Below are positions 56,996 through 59,764 of a DNA stretch of 59,764 nucleotides, one piece after another. The stretch is from Albimonas sp041685625 (GTDB taxonomy: Bacteria > Pseudomonadota > Alphaproteobacteria > Rhodobacterales > Rhodobacteraceae). The notes below the pieces were generated by a model. That model had not been told where the DNA came from. It searched no databases and saw only the letters and a program-made list of their open reading frames with translations. The position numbers were made by a program, and so were the translations under genes. Every line of letters begins with the position of its first letter. Within the stretch, counting starts at the first letter, position 1. The stretch is taken from assembly GCA_041685625.1 (NCBI GenBank), contig JAWLFJ010000009.1:1-59764 (forward strand). Direction: 5' to 3'.

Positions 56996-59620
56996 TCAGA
57001 ACGCCGGCGCGGTCTGCCGACGCCGCTGCAGCGCCGCGATCCCCGCCAACAGCGCCAGCGCCGGCAGATAGAACACCTCCTTCGGCATCCGCTCCGCCGG
57101 CGCCGAGACCGAGACGATCCGCACCGGTTCGTCGGCGTAGAAGTCGAACTCCGTGCCAAGTCGCTCGAAGGGCGTGGAGAACATCGGCTCCTCCAGCGCC
57201 GGCCCCTCCGGGTCCGGGCGGGTCAGGAGACCGAGTTCGGCCAGCCGCGCGGCGCCGTCCTCCGTCGGCGGCCCCTCGAAGCGCAGGATCAGAAGCTGCT
57301 CGAGGCGCCGGTCCGGATCCTCGAAATCCGGTCCGGCGACCGTCAGCCGCAACTCGCTCCCCGCCGGCGCCTCCGCCGCGAGCTCCGCCGCCTCGCTTCC
57401 CGGCGCCGTCACGAAGGGGGCCTGCACCTGGTCCAGCCACCAACCCGGCCGGAACAGGGTGAACGCCACCAGCAGCAGCGCCGCCGTCTCCCACCAGCGG
57501 TTCCGCGTCAGGAAGTATCCCTGCGTCGCCGCGGCGAACAGCATCATCGCGACCACCGCCACCACGAACACGAACACCGCCTTGCCGGGACCCACGTCGA
57601 TCAGCAGCAGCTCGGTGTTGAACACGAACAGGAACGGCAGCAGCGCCGTGCGGATGTCGTAGGCGAAGCCCTGCACGCCCGTCATGATCGGATCGCCCCG
57701 GCTGATCGCCGCCGCCGCGAAGGCCGCGAGGCCGACCGGCGGCGTGTCGTCCGCGAGGATGCCGAAGTAGAACACGAACAGATGCGCCGCGATCAGCGGC
57801 ATCGCCAGCCCGTTCGCCGCGCCCACCGCCACGATCACCGGCGCCATCAGCGAGCTGACGACGATGTAGTTCGCCGTCGTCGGCAGCCCCATGCCGAGGA
57901 TCAGGCTCATCACCGCCACCAGCACGAGCATCAGCATCAGGTTGCCGCCGGAGGCCCACTCCACCAGCTCCCCCACCACCTGATGCGCGCCGGTCAGGCT
58001 GATCGTGCCCACGATCACGCCAGCCGCGCCGGTCGCCACCGCGATGCCGATCATGTTGCGCGAGCCCGCGACCATCCCCGTGAAGCACTCGCGCCCGCCG
58101 CGCGCCGCGGCCGAGGCCAGCTCGCCCCCCCGCCCGCGCATCAGCGCCTTGATCGGATGCTGCGTCAGCGCGATCGCGATCATCGCCAGCGTCGCCCACA
58201 AGGCCGAGAAGCCGGGCGAGAGCCGCTCCACGATGATGCACCAGATCAGGATCACGATCGGCAGCAGGAAATGCAGCCCCTTCAGCGCCGTCTCCCCGGC
58301 CCGCGGCAGCGCCACGATCGGCGCGTCGGGATCGTCGATCTCCAGATCCGGCGTGCGCGAGCCGAGCCAGAGCAGCGCCAGATACGCCGTCGTGCACAGC
58401 GCCAGCACCACCGCGAACGCGCTCTCCGGCAACGCGACCTTCACCCAGCCGAGGCCGTAATAGACCGCCGCCCCCAGCGCCGCGATGCCGAGGAAGCCGC
58501 TCAGCACCCCGATCAGCTTCATGCCCACCGTCATCGTCGCCGGCGGCTTCGGCAGGCCCTTCAGCCCCATCTTCAGCGCCTCGAGATGCACGATGTAGAC
58601 GAGCGCGATGTAGCTCACGAGCGCCGGGACCAGCGCGTGCTTGATGATCTCGGTGTAGCTGACGCCGGTGAACTCGGCGATCAGGAACGCCGCCGCGCCC
58701 ATCACCGGCGGCGTCAGCTGGCCGTTGGTGGAGGACGCGACCTCCACCGCCCCCGCCTTCTCGGCCGAGAAGCCGGTGCGCTTCATCAGCGGAATGGTGA
58801 AGGTTCCCGTCGTCACCGTGTTGGCGATCGAGGACCCGGAATAGAGGCCCGACATCGCGCTCGCCATCACCGCCGCCTTGGCCGGCCCGCCGCGCAGATG
58901 CCCGAGCAGCGCGAAGGCGATCTTGATGAACCAGTTGCCCGCGCCCGCCTTCTCGAGGATCGAGCCGAACAGCACGAACAGGAAGATAAGCGAGGCGGAG
59001 ACCGCGAGCGCGATGCCGAACACGCCCTCGTTCTGCATCCAGTAGTGCCACATCGCCTTGCCGTAGGAGGCGCCCTTCCACTGCGCCGCGTCCGGCACCC
59101 AGTCCGAATCCCCGAAGAAGACGTAGGCGACGAAGACCGTGGCCACGATCACCAGCGGCAGCCCCAGCGCCCGCCAGGTCGCCACCGCCAGCGTCAGCAT
59201 CCCGAGGGTGGCGATCACCAGATCGCCCGTCGTCGGCAGCCCCGCCCGCGTCGCGATCTGATCGCGCAGGACAACGATGTAGAGGCAGGAGACCACGCCC
59301 GTCGCCGCCAGCAGCCAGTCGTACCAAGGGATCCGGTCGCGCGGCGCGCCGCGTCCCAGCGGAAACGCGAACGCCGCCAGCGTCAGCGCGAAGGCCAGAT
59401 GGATCAGACGCGCGTCGGAGCTGGTGACGACCAGCCGCAGCCCCGTCGCCTCCGTCAGCGTGAACGGCAGGTCGGACGCGATGTAGAGCTGGAACAGCGC
59501 CCAGACGAAGGCGAGGCCGGTGATCAGCGTGCCCTGCCAGCCTTCCGGCGCCCGCGCGCCGGTGTCCGTCTGCGCGAGGAGGTCGACCTCCGCCCGCTCT
59601 CGCCCGGCGCCGTCCGCCAT
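56996..59620 (-). CDS. TRAP transporter permease, fused small and large subunits, DUF3394 tail
   Basis: An 874-residue inner-membrane permease of the 4TM/12TM fused type used with TAXI binding proteins. Conserved large-subunit motifs are GSSIANTVTTGTFTIPLMKR, STNGQLTPPVMGAAAFLIAE, LILGMGLPTTANYIVVSSLM and FGILADDTPPVGLAAFAAAA. After the last core segment a ~150-residue soluble part and a final membrane segment (EVFYLPALALLAGIAALQRR) correspond to DUF3394. The start at 59620 follows AGAGGGACGAAGG; an ATG 6 codons earlier is possible. The binding-protein gene is not in the window and may lie to the right. The stop abuts the IS remnant but the C-terminus looks complete. Confidence 0.9.
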   Translation of the reverse strand: MADGAGRERAEVDLLAQTDTGARAPEGWQGTLITGLAFVWALFQLYIASDLPFTLTEATGLRLVVTSSDARLIHLAFALTLAAFAFPLGRGAPRDRIPWYDWLLAATGVVSCLYIVVLRDQIATRAGLPTTGDLVIATLGMLTLAVATWRALGLPLVIVATVFVAYVFFGDSDWVPDAAQWKGASYGKAMWHYWMQNEGVFGIALAVSASLIFLFVLFGSILEKAGAGNWFIKIAFALLGHLRGGPAKAAVMASAMSGLYSGSSIANTVTTGTFTIPLMKRTGFSAEKAGAVEVASSTNGQLTPPVMGAAAFLIAEFTGVSYTEIIKHALVPALVSYIALVYIVHLEALKMGLKGLPKPPATMTVGMKLIGVLSGFLGIAALGAAVYYGLGWVKVALPESAFAVVLALCTTAYLALLWLGSRTPDLEIDDPDAPIVALPRAGETALKGLHFLLPIVILIWCIIVERLSPGFSALWATLAMIAIALTQHPIKALMRGRGGELASAAARGGRECFTGMVAGSRNMIGIAVATGAAGVIVGTISLTGAHQVVGELVEWASGGNLMLMLVLVAVMSLILGMGLPTTANYIVVSSLMAPVIVAVGAANGLAMPLIAAHLFVFYFGILADDTPPVGLAAFAAAAISRGDPIMTGVQGFAYDIRTALLPFLFVFNTELLLIDVGPGKAVFVFVVAVVAMMLFAAATQGYFLTRNRWWETAALLLVAFTLFRPGWWLDQVQAPFVTAPGSEAAELAAEAPAGSELRLTVAGPDFEDPDRRLEQLLILRFEGPPTEDGAARLAELGLLTRPDPEGPALEEPMFSTPFERLGTEFDFYADEPVRIVSVSAPAERMPKEVFYLPALALLAGIAALQRRRQTAPAF

Positions 59621-59638
59621 GCCTTCGTCCCTCTTCAT

Positions 59639-59764
59639 CGCGCTTCGGCGGGGGGGGCGTGCCGCCGACCCCCCGCGCATGACGAGCCGGAAGCGCAGGC
59701 GGGCGGCCCCCGGCGCGGGGGGCCGCCCCCCCCGCCGCCCGCCCGCGCCCCCGATCACATCCCG
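59639..59764. other. Window edge, upstream of TRAP permease
   Basis: GC-rich leader with runs of eight G (59650-59657) and eight C (59726-59733). No gene or clear promoter seen. Confidence 0.4.

Noticed and set aside
1..59764. tRNA, rRNA or CRISPR arrays
   Set aside because: No tRNA cloverleaf, rRNA sequence or regularly spaced long direct repeat with unique spacers was seen. The 33-bp repeat has only three short cores and no spacer-like structure.

Overview
The window is about 59.8 kb of very GC-rich bacterial chromosome, almost fully coding. Gene content and order point to an alphaproteobacterium, most likely of the Rhodobacterales (Rhodobacter/Roseobacter type). The main signs are irr divergent from fabA-fabB-fabI, rimP-nusA-ylxR-infB followed by rbfA-truB-rpsO-pnp, sdhCDAB beside a mesaconyl-CoA hydratase gene (ethylmalonyl-CoA pathway), and coaBC-dut-(Rrf2)-cysK-moeB. 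The taxonomic call is inference; there is no rRNA in the window.

Layout. 1-9.8 kb: a CIA30-fold protein, a DMT exporter, nth with a PfkB/adenosine kinase, the coaBC-dut-rrf2-cysK-moeB operon, a small membrane protein, a D-2-hydroxyacid dehydrogenase and a secreted SH3 protein. 9.8-13 kb: irr and the fabABI unsaturated fatty acid operon. 13-16.9 kb: a DMT exporter, a methyltransferase behind a 13-G run, an SDR, and a LysR regulator divergent from a DUF4242 gene. 17-27.2 kb, all minus strand: the translation and RNA block pnp, rpsO, truB, rbfA, infB, ylxR, nusA, rimP. 27.7-32 kb: dodecin, an MFS permease, zapE, an endolysin-type amidase and a GNAT. 31.9-38.1 kb: mch, an outer-membrane-type protein, and sdhC-D-A-(methyltransferase)-B. 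38.3-39.9 kb: a secreted cyclase-family protein and an NnrU-family protein.

The most notable block is 40.06-54.93 kb. It is a 14-gene, tightly packed minus-strand cluster with most start/stop codons overlapping. It encodes a fused 2-aminobenzoyl-CoA monooxygenase/reductase, an SDR, a MarR regulator, an enoyl-CoA hydratase, an acyl-CoA dehydrogenase, a periplasmic copper amine oxidase, an aryl-CoA ligase, a complete branched-chain-type ABC importer (LivKHMGF), a thioesterase and a RidA protein. It reads as a self-contained module: import of an aromatic amino-acid-like substrate, CoA activation, dearomatisation, beta-oxidation-like degradation and release of nitrogen. This is the aerobic CoA-dependent anthranilate route known from Azoarcus, here with an amine oxidase and a dedicated importer added. 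A 27-bp inverted repeat in front of the first gene is a candidate MarR operator.

55.0-57.0 kb is a graveyard of broken insertion sequences: two inverted copies of an IS630-type transposase, a second IS630-type fragment, and IS110 and IS66 tails. It separates the aminobenzoate cluster from a fused TRAP transporter permease at the right edge. Non-coding signals worth attention are three GTGATCAC palindromes spaced exactly 21 bp upstream of sdhC, a 33-bp-period repeat inside the aminobenzoate cluster whose 16-bp core recurs after infB, a terminator-like hairpin in the rimP-nusA leader, a TGC-N7-GCA LysR-type operator, and the 13-G tract.
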